A stretch of 64,000 bases of DNA from Ctenosaura bakeri (lineage: Eukaryota; Chordata; Lepidosauria; Squamata; Iguanidae): the NCBI GenBank assembly GCA_948474755.1, contig CAOLHI010001026.1, positions 372,001 through 436,000 on the forward strand. Reading direction: 5' to 3'. This document shows, piece after piece, positions 31,581-43,450 of the stretch. The notes under the pieces were generated by a model. The model had not been told where the DNA came from. It saw nothing but the letters and a program-made list of their open reading frames with translations, and ran no database searches. Position numbers and translations under genes: made by a program. How positions within the stretch are numbered: position 1 is the stretch's first letter; every line of letters begins with the position of its first letter.

Positions 31581-34440
31581 GCAATAATGTTCTACACTAA
31601 TGCAAGGAGTATGGGAAACAAGCAGGATGAGCTTGTACTCCTAGTACAAGAAAATAAATACGATTTGATAGGCATCACTGAGACCTGGTGGGATGAGTCT
31701 CATGATTGGAATATAGGAATAGAGGGGTATAGCCTATTTTGTAAAAATAGACCAAACAAGAAAGGAGGAGGAGTAGCCTTGTATGTCAAGGATGTTTTCA
31801 CCTGTGAAGAGATCCTGGGCTTAAACCCAGAAAGCCAGGTAGAGAGCATTTGGGTAAGAATTAAGGCAGCGAGAAACAATAGGGATATTCTGGTGGGGGT
31901 TTACTACAGACCTCCAACCCAGGCTGAGGACTTGGATGACGCCTTCCTCAACCAAATGACTGAACATTCAAAGAGGAGAGATACAGTAATAATAGGAGAT
32001 TTCAATTACCCAGATATATGCTGGCAGTCAAACTCTGCCAAGACAGCAAGGTCCAGCAAGTTTCTTGCTTGTCTTGCAGACAACTTCATGGTCCAGAAGG
32101 TGGAAGAGGCCACAAGGGGATCAAATATTCTAGATCTGGTCTTGACCAACAGGGATGACCTTGTGAATGAGGTAGAAGTGGTTGGATCTTTAGGGGGGAG
32201 TGACCATGCCCTGTTGGAATTTAGCATTCAGTGGGAAGGAGAAGATAAGGGTAGCCAGACACTCGTCTTAGATTTTAAAAAAGCGGACTTCTGTAAACTT
32301 AGGGAGCTGCTGGCTGGAATTCCGTGGTCAGGAATAGTGAAAGGGAAAGGAGTTCAGGAGGCATGGGAGTTCCTTAAAAAGGAGATACTGACGGCACAGT
32401 CTAAAACTGTGCCAATAAGGAGGAAAAATGGAAGGCATCTGAAGAAACCAGAATGGTTGACTAAAGAACTCTCAGCTGAGCTAAGAGTTAAGAGAAACAC
32501 GTATAGGAAATGGAAGAAGGGGGAAACCACCAAAGAAGAATTTAAGCAAGTAGCCAGGAGATGTAGGGAGGAGGTCAGAAAGGCTAAAGCACAGAACGAA
32601 CTTAGGCTGGCCAGAGACATTAAAAACAATAAAAAGGGTTTTTTTAAATATGTCCGCAGCAAAAGGAAAAAGAAGGAGACAGTAGGGTCGCTACGCAGAG
32701 AAGATGGCGAATTACTCACAGGGGGGAGAGAAAAGGCAGAGCTACTTAACACCTTCTTTGCCTCCGTATTTTCCCAGAAGGATACAAGCACTCAACCTGG
32801 CGGTAGGGGAGCAGGGGAGGAAGCAGAGGAAATGAGGCACTTAATAAGTAGAGAGGTGGTACAGGAATACCTGGCCGCATTGGATGAATTCAAGTCTCCA
32901 GGGCCAGATGAATTGCATCCTAGGATATTAAAAGAGCTGGCAGAGGTCATTTCGGAACCGCTTGCTATAATTTTTGAGAAATCTTGGAGGACAGGAGAAG
33001 TTCCAGCAGATTGGAAGAGAGCAAATGTTATCCCCATCTTCAAGAAGGGAAAAAAGAGGACCCAAATAATTATCGCCCAGTCAGCCTGACATCGGTACCC
33101 GGAAAGATCCTGGAGCAGATCATTAAGCGTTCAGTTTCTAATCATTTAGAAAACAACGCAATAATCACGAGAAGTCAACATGGATTTCTCAAAAATAAGT
33201 CATGCCAGACTAATCTGATCTCTTTTTATGATAGAGTTACTAGCTTGATAGATGAAGGGAATGCTGTGGATGTAGCATATCTCGATTTCAGTAAGGCCTT
33301 TGACAAAGTTCCCCATGACATTCTTGCATCGAAGCTAGTAAAATGTGGGCTAGACAGGGCTACTGTTAATTGGATATGTAATTGGTTGACCGACCGAACC
33401 CAACGGGTGATCACGGATGGCTGCTTTTCATCCTGGAGAGAAGTGACTAGTGGGGTGCCACAAGGTTCTGTCCTGGGCCCAGTGCTGTTCAATATTTTTA
33501 TCAATGACTTAGATGAAGGAATAGAGGGCATGCTCATCAAATTTGCAGATGACACCAAATTGGGAGGGGTTGCTAATATGCCAGAGGACAGGATCAAAAT
33601 TCAAAATGACCTGGATAGATTGGAGAGCTGGGCCAGGGCGAACAAAATGAAATTCAACAGAGAGAAATGTAAGGTCCTACACTTAGGCAGAAATAATGGA
33701 ATACAGAAATATAGGATGGGGGACACGTGGCTGGATAGCAGTACGTGTGAAAGGGATCTAGGAGTCTTCATAGACCACAAGCTGAACATGAGTCAGCAGT
33801 GTGATGCGGCAGCCAAGAAAGCCAATGCAATTCTCGGCTGCATCAACAGGAGTATGGTGTCTAGATCGAGGGAGGTACTGGTACCACTCTACTCTGCTTT
33901 GGTTAGACCCCATCTTGAATACTGTGTCCAGTTCTGGGCACCCCAATTCAAGAAGGATATTGACAAGCTGGAGCAAGTCCAGAGGAGGGTGACCAAAATG
34001 GTGAGAGGCCTGGAAAACATGCCCTATGAGGATAGACTGAGAGAGCTGGGTATGTTTAGTCTGCAGAAAAGGAGGTTAAGAGGGGACATGATAGCCATGT
34101 TTAAATATTTGAAGGGATGCCACGTAGAGGAAGGAGGGGGCTTGTTTTCTCCTGCTCCAGAAACCAGGACAAGGAGCAATGGATTCAAGCTGCAGGAAAG
34201 GAGATTCCACCTGAACCTCAGGAAGAACTTCCTGACAGTCAGGGCTGTCCGGCAGTGGAATCTGCTGCCTCGGAGAGTAGTGGAGTCTCCTACCTTGGAG
34301 GTTTTTAAGCAGAGGCTTGATGGCCATCTGTCGGGAGTGCTTTGAGGGTGTTCCTGCATGACAGGGAGTTGGACTGGATGGCCCGTGTGGTCTCTTCCAA
34401 CTCTACATTTCTATGATTCTATGATTCTATGATTCTATGA
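31581..34440 (+). mobile_element. CR1 LINE, 5'-truncated, with 3' UTR and octamer tail
   Basis: A 2.86-kb copy. It starts inside ORF2 at the beginning of the endonuclease and lacks the 5' UTR and ORF1. It runs through reverse transcriptase to a stop at 34343-34345. The short 3' UTR (TTGGACTGGATGGCCCGTGT, CTTCCAACTCTACATTTCTA) ends with tandem ATTCTATG octamers at 34409-34440, the diagnostic CR1 3' end. It inserted into the hAT-like foldback element whose halves flank it. No target duplication is evident, which is usual for CR1. Confidence 0.95.
31587..34345 (+). pseudogene. CR1 ORF2: endonuclease plus reverse transcriptase, one frameshift
   Basis: The family protein nicks target DNA and copies its own RNA at the nick. 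The first open segment (31587-33089) holds an APE-type endonuclease: YTNARSMGNK, then LIGITETWWD with the catalytic E, GGGVALYVKD, VGVYYRPP, IIGDFNYPD with the D/N pair, and SDHALL with the final catalytic H. The second segment (32984-34345), in another frame, holds reverse transcriptase: [35 protein letters not shown], the catalytic [11 protein letters not shown], and the C-terminal [13 protein letters not shown]. The break is a 1-base change in a purine run near 33050-33060. No other stop interrupts about 900 codons, so the copy is recent. It lacks the N-terminal end of ORF2 and could not mobilise itself. Confidence 0.93.
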
Positions 34441-34517
34441 ATCACTGACCCTTGGCTCAGCACTGATGGGATCTGTAATCCAAAACATCTGAAAGCCACC
34501 AGGTTGACCTCCCCTAC
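34441..34517. mobile_element. Right half of the hAT-like foldback element
   Basis: ATCACTGACCCTTGGCTCAG then CACTGATGGGATCTGTAATC, CAAAACATCTGAAAGCCACC and AGGTTGACCTCCCC. It pairs with 31534-31580. The terminal CCCCTAC against GCAGAGG supports CAG-type hAT ends, but the 8-bp flanks are not convincing. Confidence 0.72.
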
Positions 34518-36033
34518 ATTTACACCCAGATAATTTTTTTTCTCATGCCATATACAAATGCTTTTCACCCAAGTAAGTCATCTGCCCATTAATATATTCC
34601 ATTTCTCATCAAAACTCATTCTCTCTTGATGGTCTTCATTTCAACTCATCCCTGCCCTGTACTCATTAATCCTTCCCTTTCCCTAACTTTCCTTTTCATC
34701 TTTACAAGCACCTCCCTCTCCCCCCATCTCTCTCTCTCTCACCATATTTTACTTCCCCAAATCCACATATTATTATTTGCTGATCAGTGGTGACTGGTAG
34801 TTTCCATATCATTTTCAATCTCAGAGAAGAGATGAATATATTCTGAGTTCAGCACCTTGGATAGTTCCTTGGGTAGCTATACTGTCCTGCTGCCCTGGAA
34901 GCCACCAACCACCTCTGGAAGCCACCGAACGCTGGTAGTTTTCATTTTGGGAAAGAAAATGGTAGCCAATTAGGCATGAGCAGGACCAAACCTACTCCTC
35001 AGCAATGTTTCTTCTCTTATCAGAACACTTTTGGAATGAGATCCAAGTGAAATCCAACCAAGCACAAATCACCACTGGCACAGTGCTACTGCTAGCTGTT
35101 GCTAAGTGGTGAAATTGTTGAACTGCTTGCACAAGGGTATCTTACAAGGTTTAATCCAATAGGACCTTGAACTTACATGTTTCAACCAATCAGTGACCTT
35201 GGAATTTGCCTCAGGTTTTTGCTTTACCTCAGATTGAGCATAAATGCCACATAAACTTGAATCTTGCTGCTTTGTTTGCTCTGTTGTCCTTTTAAAATAA
35301 TGGCATGTGTAGCAGCATCTCTCAGGAAGTTACTGACATTCCAGAAGGATCCAACCTGACCCACTTCCTTTTTCTGGATGAATTTAAGGGCCACAGTTTG
35401 TGAAACAAGATGCTTGAGTAGATTGACCTTCATTTAGATACATCAGGACTCCTTTTGTGCTCTGACATCCTATGCTGCTTCTCATCACCACTGTTATGAG
35501 TCCTTCACCTAGCCAAGTTGGAGCTGATCCCCATCACTTCTCAAAAAGGGACTAAAAAAGACCTGGCTATCTTGCCACCCCTCAACATCTTTTGCTTTTT
35601 GCAAAAACAAAGAGAAGAAACTGCCACCACTGTATGTAGTAGGGCTGAGTTGGAGAATTTGCTAGCCACATCCTGCCAAGCAACTCTGCCAAAACCTGAA
35701 ATTGAATCTGAGTAAAATTACCATGAGTAGGAGTCATAGAGGGTCACACAGAGAACTCCCAACCTGAAGGTGGTGTGCTGGTTGTCATGTTATACAGGGA
35801 TTTGACTAAAAAACGAGGCAATACAATCTCAGTAGCCTTCCCTGGTACACTTGCCTGTCACTCCTACTAAATATTTCTCTAGAGCTGTAGGCATGAGATT
35901 TTCCTCAAAGGATCACTGGACTCTGCCAACATTGACTTCATGCAAGCAGGAGTAGACCTCATCTCAAAGGAAAAGACTTAATGAAAGCAACAGAGAGCTG
36001 ACATCTTGGAGCCTTTTTTTAACTGTCGGTTAC

Positions 36034-36064
<31 letters not shown>

Positions 36065-36160
36065 CATATTCTCTCCATAGCACTGAAACTAAGAACATTT
36101 AGACCTGCAAACTGTGACCACAGCAACATTACCCCCTTCCATATAAACTATACATAATTT
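34518..36160. other. Unique sequence with a hAT MITE fragment near 34784
   Basis: CAGTGGTGACTGGTAGTTTC, then CAGCACCTTGGATAGTTCCT (34784-34873), resembles the hAT family at 7022, but the right half is scrambled (GGAAGCCACCAACCACC twice near 34899-34927). A (CT)n tract lies at about 36031-36061. No gene recognised. Confidence 0.45.
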
Positions 36161-36162
36161 TA

Positions 36163-36203
36163 GCCTAATGAAGAAGCCAGTGAGCTTCAAAGGCTTTCTT
36201 TCT
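36163..36203 (+). mobile_element. Penelope-like tail fragment, third copy
   Basis: CCTAATGAAGAAGCCAGTGA then GCTTCAAAGGCTTTC aligns with the tails at 17815 and 19678. The hammerhead-like CTGATGA is CTAATGA here. The remainder has been replaced by a TTTC-rich run at 36198-36236. Confidence 0.45.
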
Positions 36204-38187
36204 TTTTCTCTTTCTTTCTTTCCTTCCTTCCTTTTCACTTTCTTATCGGCCAAAGGAAGCTATCACCAATTTGCATGTTGGAGTTTAGATGGCTATGATT
36301 GGGATCTAGAGTCTACAAAATGCCAGTGAAAGACATGTTGCTCAATGGTAGTGATTTATTGTGCCACTGCTCAGTGTCATTCCATCAACATAGCTACTGT
36401 AAATCAGAACACTGGGTTCTACCAGAAGTGGGCTTTTGTGCAACATTGCACAAAATTGAAACATTTTTCCAGAACTGTATCTTCATTGTAACTCCACCCA
36501 GCCATCCTCTGTCTCTGGTAGAAATGCATAAGGTGTGTAGCTCTTTGTCTATGTGAACCTCCTTTTCATACAAAAGTGGTCTGGATAGCAACCTCTAATG
36601 ATGTAGTACTATACTGTTACTTTTCAAAAACTAATTCCTTTTTTGGCGGGGCTTGGTGTTCACTCCCCTCCACACACACACACACACACACATCTTTTTT
36701 CCGTGTTTTCGGAGGAGGGGAGGAAAGTAGAGGAAGAGACTCATTTCGTTACTTAAGAAAAATTGTTGCTATGGAAATGCATGTCTGCACTAAATTACAC
36801 TTGATTTCTCTTCACTAACAGTTCGACATTATTTTATCCTAAATATATACAAAAATCTATGGTGGTGTACAGTAGGTTGCATCCAAAAGTAGATCTCTGC
36901 TCATGAAAAGAACTTCGAAAATACCCACTCTTAAATGATCTTTTCATGAGTTGGGAGGATTTGGTAAAAAATAGGTGGAGGACTCAACTGGGAATCCTTT
37001 CAACCACTTCTGCTATAATTGTATCCAGCCTTGTGATAAGAAGCAAAAAAATGAAACTGGCTAGTGTTATAAAAAGACAGTTTGTGAAGTTTAGGTGACG
37101 ACTGATTGCATCAATTTTCTGTGCTCGGGTTATAAAAAGAGGTATAATGAATTGGCTCCCAAGTCTTGTCCTCGGCAATTGTTATGACTTATTGCCAAAC
37201 ATTCACAAGTTATCTGATGCCTGTAGCTGCAACCCCATACCTGATTGCAATATTTGACAGCATTTGATAGCTGAAATGCTGTAGTATTAAGTACTTGACA
37301 GTCTTTGATGGCTCTCATCCAATAATACTTCATTTCTGACAGTATTTGACAGGGCTGAAGCAAAAGAGGGCACTGCTTTTCAGGAAAATTTGACAGTGCA
37401 AAAGCACTGCTTTCTAAGGCATTGCACAAAAAGGTGGCAAAGTTGTTTGTTCATTCAGAGAGAGGACCATGCTTTCTGAAACCTCTTTCATTGTGGTCAC
37501 CAACATCATGAAATAATCAGCTCTGACAAGTTACATATCACAATCATACCAGACATATTTTACCTTTTTTTGACTTAGTTACTTATTGGTAACATTGCAT
37601 TCAAGCTGGGCTTAATCATTCTTATAGCAAACCCAGCAAAATAAATGGGTTAATCATTGCCTCAATCAATGGGTTTATTCCAGAGACAGATTACATGTGG
37701 TCTGAATAACACATGCAGAATGCAAGGCTAAGGACGTAACTCCTTGATTATTTCATCTTTGCATGCAAGGACAAATAATTATGGTAGTTTTATCCCCACT
37801 GTGGGCGAAAATAAACATTTCTCTTCAGTATTCTCTTTACATTTGAGTGTCCCAAAGTGTTGTGGAAGAATCATTCTGTGTAGAAAACCATGAGTTTTCT
37901 CATGCAAAAATGGTTTCCTGAGTAGGAAACAGGGCTTCTTTTGTGTGCAGGAAACAGTTTGTGTTTGCATGTGTGTATGTGTGTGTGCAGAAAACAAGTT
38001 TTCATACAAAAAACCCACATGTTTTTCTGTAAACTCTTTGGGACATTCATTCAAATATGAAGAGAAAAGAATATTAGTGCAAGAATTTTACTGGTCTGTT
38101 ATTATTTCTTCCCAAGAGGGTTTCTTAATTGTGAGAAGCCCATTTTTCAGTCTGAGAGGAAATAATAATGAACAGTCATAGAATTAT
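36204..38187. other. Unique sequence
   Basis: It contains an (AC)n tract at about 36669-36692 and a GTGT tract near 37970-37988. Short open frames lack family character. Tandem-like TTTGACAG words recur at about 37252-37400 (ATTTGACAGCATTTGATAG, ACAGTATTTGACAGGG), suggesting a local degenerate duplication. Confidence 0.4.
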
Positions 38188-38193
38188 TGCCAC

Positions 38194-38233
<40 letters not shown>
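38194..38233. repeat. (ATC)n microsatellite
   Basis: About 13 units of ATC adjoin CTATGCCCTGCTTTTTTCTC, the reversed end of a retroposon, so the repeat likely arose from its tail. Confidence 0.93.
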
Positions 38234-38735
38234 TATGCCCTGCTTTTTTCTCAGATTGTGACTCAAAGCAGCTTACAAAATTAAAAGAGATAGTTAATTA
38301 AACAATCAAAAATAATTAAAACAGTATTAAAGTGCACAGTTAAAAACTCAAATGTTCATCGACAACACAGTATCCAACACATTCTGACAGACAGGTTACA
38401 TATGATCACATACTAATGCCTATCTGAATAAAAACTTCTTTGCCTGATTTTGGAAAGATAGCAGGGAGAGTTTCAGTCTCACTTCTCTGGGAAAGGAGTT
38501 CCAGAGCCTGGGACCAACCACTGAGAAGGCCCTCTCCCATGGTACTCCCAGCTCCACCTGTGAAGGTGGTAGAAAGGGCTTTTGACCAGATCTCAAAGTC
38601 CAGGCTGGTTCATAAGGGAGAATACAGTCCTTCAGATACAGTCCTTCAGATGGACCTGAGATGGGCTTTAAAGGTCATCACCAGCACTTTGAATTGTGCC
38701 TGGAAATGGACTGACAGGTAGTGGACCTGTTGCAT
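38234..38735 (-). mobile_element. Retroposon 3' region (unnamed reptile LINE family), reversed
   Basis: CTATGCCCTGCTTTTTTCTC, CAAAGCAGCTTACAAAATTA, TCTGAATAAAAACTTCTTTG, GGAAAGGAGTTCCAGAGCCT, CACTGAGAAGGCCCTCTCCC and CTTTGAATTGTGCCTGGAAA are blocks of a repeat I recall as abundant in reptiles. A shorter relative, split by a MITE, lies at 59663-60475. I cannot name the family with certainty. CAGATACAGTCCTTCAGAT is locally duplicated at 38629-38650. Confidence 0.6.
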
Positions 38736-38781
38736 CAGGAGAGTTGTGTGATCACTATAGCTAGCCCTAGCTAACAATCTG

Positions 38782-38912
38782 GCTGAGACTCATAGGATTA
38801 TAGAGCTGGAAGAGACCACAAGGGCCATCAAATCTACCCCCTCCCTCGCCTATGCAGGGATACACATTTAAAGTCTTTCCATTCTTACCTGAGGCACTAA
38901 AGAAAATAGTGA
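38782..38912 (-). mobile_element. CR1 3' end fragment (minus)
   Basis: GACTCATAGGATTATAGAGC then TGGAAGAGACCACAAGGGCC is the complement of the CR1 3' UTR and octamer tail, considerably diverged. Confidence 0.8.
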
Positions 38913-39473
38913 TATTGAAGTTCAACCAAAAGTTTCACTGACAAAATTGAATGACAAAGTTGGAAAACCTCATTTAAAGGAAGCATTTTGCTAGTTTTAA
39001 ATAACTTAAATCATAGATTGTGTGGACTGTTATAATTCTGCAAGGAGCATATGCATAGCAAAAACAAAAATAAAAACAAAATTACAAATACAAAGAAAAT
39101 ACATTTAAAAATAGCAAAGAAGCAGATTGGAGCTCCTACTCCACAACCAAGGTGGAAGATTTAAATGAGTAACCATTGAGTAATGGCCACAGTACAAAGA
39201 AAGAAAGAAACAGTGGCAGGGAGGGGGGAGTGAAAAAGGAAAATAAAAGAAATTTCCAGTATGAGTGATTTTCGCTCATGAAGGCCTCAGTCATGTTATA
39301 GATGAAAAGGACTTTTTAATAATATAATTAAGAGAATGAGTAAAGTCTTATAATGGAACATGTGTTGCACATATATTTTTCTTTCCAGCAAAATTTCTCT
39401 AGGCTTTGTGCTATTTGGTAATTCACAACGTGAAATCATCTTTGCTCATGTGGATGGAGACCTTCCTTGCACT
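38913..39473. other. AT-rich unique sequence
   Basis: A-rich segments near 39059-39105 and GAAAGAAAG near 39195-39210. No gene recognised. Confidence 0.4.
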
Positions 39474-39990
39474 CATAGAATCATAGATTCAGAAGAAAAA
39501 TCCAATCCAACCCCCTCCCATTCAGGAATACATCATCAAAGCCCTCCTAACAGATGGCCATACAGATTCTGTTTAAAAACTTCCAAAGAAGGAGACTCCA
39601 CTAAACTCTGAGGAAGTGTATTCCACTGTCAAACCACTCTTACTATCACTGCTATTACTATTTCTAATGTTTAGGTGGGATTTCTTTTCCTGTAGTTTGA
39701 ATCCACTGCTCTGTGTCCTAGTCTCTAGAGCAGCAGAAAACAAGCTTGCTCCCACATGACATTCCTTCAAATATTTAAACATGACCACCATGTTGCCTCT
39801 TAACCTTCTCTTCTCCACACTAAACATACCCAGCTATAGCCACTCCTCCTCACGGTTTCCAGACCTTGTACCTAGTACCATTTTGGTCACATATTCCAGC
39901 TTGTCAATATCCTTCTTGAATTGTGCTGCAGACACAGTACTCCAGGTGAGATCTGCCCAGTGCAGATATTTCTGTACTACCAGTTTACCT
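39474..39990 (-). pseudogene. Old CR1 copy, ORF2 C-terminus and 3' UTR (minus)
   Basis: It starts with CATAGAATCATAGATTC octamer remnants. The minus-strand frame at 39573-39827 reads MFSVEKRRLRGNMVVMFKYL, KECHVGASLFSAALETRTQS and SGFKLQEKKSHLNI, matching the CR1 C-terminal region of 31587-34345. Substitutions and small deletions are much more frequent than in the 50279 copy, so it belongs to an older insertion or subfamily. Confidence 0.88.
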
Positions 39991-40014
39991 ACACTGTGCA
40001 TTTCATTTGCTCCA

Positions 40015-40345
40015 TTTTCCCCAGATTGAGCACCATTTTTCTTTCAGGAGAAAACCAAGGAAAAAAAGGAGTTGAGTAGTTCTGCCTTTTCTCTGTCCCC
40101 TGTTAGCGCTTTGCAATCTTCTCCACATAGTGGCCCTACCATTTCCTTGTTCTTCCTTTTGTTACAAACATTTTTTAAAAGCCATTTTTATTGTTTTTAA
40201 CGTCTCTAGCAAATCTGAGCTCATTCTGTGTTTTAGCTTTTCTGGCTTTCCCCCTACACTTACTGGCTACTGTTTGAATCCCTCTTTGGTGACTTCTCCC
40301 CTTTTCTATTTCTTGTATATATCCCTGTTAAATCATCTATAAAGT
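40015..40345 (-). pseudogene. Old CR1 copy, internal linker region (minus)
   Basis: The strand opposite to CR1 coding shows TTTTATTGTTTTTAACGTCT and CATTCTGTGTTTTAGCTTTT, the complement of the KAQNELRLA..IKNNKKGFFKY region that lies between endonuclease and reverse transcriptase in the 31.6-kb copy. It directly follows the 3' piece ending at 39990, so roughly 1 kb of reverse-transcriptase coding sequence is missing between them. Confidence 0.8.
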
Positions 40346-43255
40346 GAAAAATAAAAAGTTCAATTTGCTGACCGAATGTTCTCAGAGATGTATACCTCAG
40401 TTATCACGTTTGCAAAGTAGGTCTATATGACCATCCAGTAAACAAATCAAGCTAATTTACAAGATATGGAGGTAAGGAAAAGCACAAATGCTGACAAACA
40501 TGTGTTTGACTAACTGGGCAGGACAAATTCTATATTCATGTATCAACTAGTTCTATCATATAAGTGAACCTAGTTTTTCCTAAAATGAAATTCATAAGAA
40601 GTTCTTATATTTACCAGTTCACATCATTGCTCTATCCAGTTCATCTAAGGAAATTTGATAGGGGGCTTTGTGATTTTATGACGGGATATTTACAGGTCTT
40701 ACCTGGAAATGCCAAAGAAAGTGCTTTTCATACCATAAACCAAAGACCAAGCCTGAAGATAGCTTTTAGAGGCTTATGCTACATAAAAAGCATAAATAAT
40801 CTTATCAATGATGACTGTAAAAAAATCCTAATTTTCATGGAAGGAGGAAGCTTATACACCTCTTTCTTAATAAGGCAATTGTAATTAACTTCCAGCAAGA
40901 AGAATTTCAAGATCCTGAAATTGTCTTCTTCTCCTCCATTGTTCTTTTCTGTAGTTCCAGTGCCTACTCAAGTAAGGATCCAAAATATCTTTCTAAACCC
41001 AATTGTCAATTGTTGTTTAAGAAGCCCCAAGTATTGCGGCAGGTGTGGAGAATGACAGCTTTTTATATTGCATTTAACAGGAGCCATGACACATATTTCT
41101 CCCTAGGTTTTAGCTTTAGGGTATTTGGAACAACTTCGATAAGGCTGCTGCATCTTCCCCTTCTTCTAGACACTGAGAATTTAGAGAATTTAGACAAGAT
41201 TGAAACAAACAGCTCACGGGCAGTTGATAAAACTCTAACAGAATTTTGCTACACTTTCCCATTACAAAGCATGAAAACTTTCTTGCAAGGTGCACCAGTC
41301 TTAAACAATATGGCAAACTGAGTGACATCATCAACTGTATGCGCATGTGTATTTTCCTTCTTGTTTATGAGACTTTTTCCAGGCACAAAAGATACTCAAC
41401 ATTTGAGGAAAGAATGTTCTTATTTAAAAAAAATCATGGAAAACTGAAGTAGAGGAGCACAATTTTATTTATTTTGTAAAATTATTATCCTGCCTTCTAT
41501 CATTGATCCAACCAAGGGCAAGATCATCATATTTAATCTATTATAAAAGCCATTAAAAATGAATAGCAACCAGTATCAATCCATTATCAGTGGTTGTCTA
41601 TTATTTTGCTCCAATGCCTGGTTGTATAATCAAAGGCATGCTGAAAAAAGAGTATTATCATCCGTTGACAAAAGCTGTTGCCAGTTTACCTGCCAGTGAG
41701 AAAGTATTCTGCAGCCAGGTTGCCATCAGGTTGATACAAGAGGAAACACTTCTTCAGGTAAGTTCCCATGGGTAAGGTCCTACGCCTTGGAAGGACATGA
41801 AAAAGGTAAATCTCAGCCAGGAGATCAGGAGTAATCTTCAAATGTATTCAAGGACTGTGGATAAAATAAGAAAGGAACTTGAGAGGAATTCTCCACACTA
41901 GGACTTTCAGACACTTAAGAAGCCCCTTTGTCATTTTTTCCCTGAGTCTTCAAATAGTCCTTCCATATCTAGTTGCTAGACCCAAAATCCTTGAGCTAAG
42001 GGCCAGATTTCATAGATAAGGCCAATGTTGCTGCCAGTCTGGTCTCCAAGGGGAAAACATTCCATGTGCAGTCAAGCTACTTGTATGTTTTACAAAGACT
42101 AAGGTTGTCTCTTTTTGCTACCAACTGTGTGAGTCAATAGATAGGCATGCAACTGGTTATTGCTCAGCTTCTGCCTTGCCAGTTTGATTATTCTGCTTTA
42201 CAGATCCAGAATAGACAATGAAGAGGATGTTTTTAGGTGCTGATGTAGACCACTGACAGTCCAATGGACAGAAAATTGCCTCTTGGACCCATTGCAGTTG
42301 CCTACCCTTGCATTAGAGACAAGCCACTGTATATTTATGTAGCTATTCTGTTCTGTGGAGCCTCAGATTATATTTTCTTACCCAGGCTGAGCTGAAATGA
42401 TGAGAATGAAGATGATAGGAAGACCGTCACTTTTTGGTAGCAAAACTTGAACTGTCTCTTTTAATTTTAAGGAAATCATCAGCAGACATTTTATGGACAT
42501 GTATATATAGCTAACATAGTATCATCCATGCACAAGAGGGAGGTATCACCAATCCAAAGGAAGCCAAACTTATGCAAAAATAGCAAAGAAACAGGAGGGG
42601 ATTAAAATGGGAAAGCAAAGCCCTTCAAAACAGTTCCAAAGAGGACAGCATTCTCAGTGCCCATAATTCCCTGGCTGTTAAAAGGAACTAAAAACAGAAT
42701 ACTGAGACAAAGGAATGTCATATCCTGCCATTTGACATCACTAGAACTATGAATGGGGCATTTCAATTGTTATAGTTTTCTATTTGTAATAGAGATTAAG
42801 AATCTATTAGGGCCAAAGGAATGTAAAGTGTCCACAATATGCTTATGCAAAAGTTCAAAGGAACAACAGTTGCCAGCTGGGCAATGGTGCAATGGAACTC
42901 TCCGAGTGCATCACCTTGGCCAATCATAGACTATTTTGGTTGGGCGACACAGAGAGGTATCCTGCACCATCCAGCTGCCTCTGCAGAGCCAGGCGAAACC
43001 TGTTGTGTAAGAAGGTAGTAGAAACCTCCTTTTGAAACATCTATAAAAATGCTCATGCTGGTGTAATCCCTACTAATACCAGTGTTAGTCACCAATGAGA
43101 GTCTGATGAGAATGACCAACAAATGTCTTTTCATGGGAACTTATTCTGGAGGTTAATTTTATTCTTTCCCTGAAACCTGAAGACCTCTCTCAAGTATTGT
43201 GCAGCTGATGGCTATCAGAATTTGGAGAAGGTAATTTGCCTAAATCAGGACAGAG
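40346..43255. other. Unique AT-rich stretch
   Basis: It includes a reversed retroposon tail near 41463-41500 (TTTTATTTATTTTGTAAAAT then TATTATCCTGCCTTCTATC). Frames of about 100 codons at 40564 and 41010 have no recognisable domain. No gene called. Confidence 0.4.
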
Positions 43256-43450
43256 AGCCGGTATGGTGCAGTGGTTTGAGTATTGGTCTACAGCCCTGGA
43301 GACCAGGGTTTGATTCCCCACTCAACCACAGCAACCCACTGAGTGACCTTGGGTGTGTCACATACTCTCAGCCCCAGAAAACCCCATGTTAGGTTAGCTT
43401 TAGGACTACCATTAGTCAGAAACAACTTGAAGGCACACAGCAACAGCAAA
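43256..43450 (+). mobile_element. tRNA-derived SINE, best plus-strand copy
   Basis: The head GAGCCGGTATGGTGCAGTGG then TTTGAGTATTGGTCTACAGC (A-box region) leads to GGGTTTGATTCCC (B box). The body reads CAACCCACTGAGTGACCTTG and CAGCCCCAGAAAACCCCATG. The tail CAGAAACAACTTGAAGGCAC ends ACAGCAACAGCAA. It gives the reference order for the minus-strand copies at 12205, 25185, 28087, 54425 and 62385. Confidence 0.85.

Noticed and set aside
32006..32791. Minus-strand open frames of 73-145 codons inside the CR1
   Set aside because: They are shadows of the conserved plus-strand CR1 ORF2.
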